Shown here piece by piece: positions 63,834 to 64,000 of a stretch of DNA of 64,000 bases. The position numbers were made by a program, and so were the translations under genes. Below the pieces are notes generated by a model. That model did no database searches, was not told where the DNA came from, and worked only from the letters and a program-made list of their open reading frames with translations. This DNA is from Phorcus lineatus (taxonomy: Eukaryota > Mollusca > Gastropoda > Trochida > Trochidae). Where the stretch lies: the NCBI GenBank assembly GCA_921293015.1, contig OV121081.1, forward strand, positions 55,081,877 through 55,145,876, written 5' to 3'. The first letter of the stretch is position 1; the number at the start of each line of letters is the position of its first letter.

Positions 63834-64000
63834 ATATTTGAAAAAGAGTTCACAAGTATACAGTATTATATATTCAAAGACAAAAAATGACACATAGCCA
63901 TCATTACTCCAACATGTTTCATTGATATCTTCAGGGAGTCTTACAAAAACAGTTATGACGTTATGATGTCACAATATAATTGACATAACAATGGTATGAC
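63630..64000. other. right flank with (AT)n microsatellite
   Basis: An alternating AT tract covers about 63769-63826; the rest is unassigned. Confidence 0.7.

Overview
The window reads as genomic DNA of an invertebrate animal, most probably a mollusc. This is an inference from the style of the genes (intron-rich, with phase-conserved exons), the AT-rich intergenic DNA and the mix of transposons (LINEs, Tc1/mariner, MITEs, SINEs); no marker gene fixes the species. There are no operons, no rRNA and no convincing functional tRNA. Three host loci can be built by splicing: two tandem immunoglobulin-domain (Ig) receptor genes on the minus strand, and a decayed beta-1,4-galactosyltransferase gene on the minus strand. 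A lone last exon of a monocarboxylate-transporter-like gene lies on the plus strand. Everything else recognisable is mobile or repetitive.

Layout. 468-576 is a transmembrane exon whose splice phases fit the Ig receptors. 756-13066 is a very large inverted-repeat (foldback-like) structure: about 200-240 bp outer domains rich in the palindrome ACAATCTGCAGATTGT, then tandem arrays of a roughly 63-bp unit (left 961-3260, right about 11300-12830, in opposite orientation), around a centre packed with LINE copies. One LINE has an unbroken 1,101-codon endonuclease/reverse-transcriptase frame. 13.1-19.8 kb holds a possible stalk exon, a mariner relic and a MITE flanked by TTAA. 19812-24564 is Ig receptor A (extracellular part) and 26790-32057 is Ig receptor B, complete over seven exons and encoding 508 residues, with an ITAM-like tyrosine pair in its acidic tail. 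33986-34137 is the transporter exon. 34.2-38.4 kb is non-coding and holds a near-perfect hairpin. 38417-48283 is the galactosyltransferase locus, broken by a frameshift, missing one expected exon, and loaded with a LINE, a mariner and a Tc1 relic. 48.3-59.9 kb is mostly repeats, including a LINE split by a younger insertion that starts with a perfect 64-bp-arm hairpin. 59939-63629 is a DNA transposon with long terminal inverted repeats; it carries an OTU cysteine protease in the same reading frame as transposase-like sequence.

How the parts relate. Receptors A and B share exon order and splice phase (signal peptide; V-type Ig on two exons; C2/I-type Ig on two exons; membrane exon), so they are a tandem duplicate pair. 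If the membrane exon at 468-576 belongs to receptor A, the whole foldback structure sits in that gene's last large intron. The galactosyltransferase has intact splice sites and conserved exon lengths but cannot encode an intact enzyme as it stands. The least familiar structures here are the foldback element and the OTU-transposase element.
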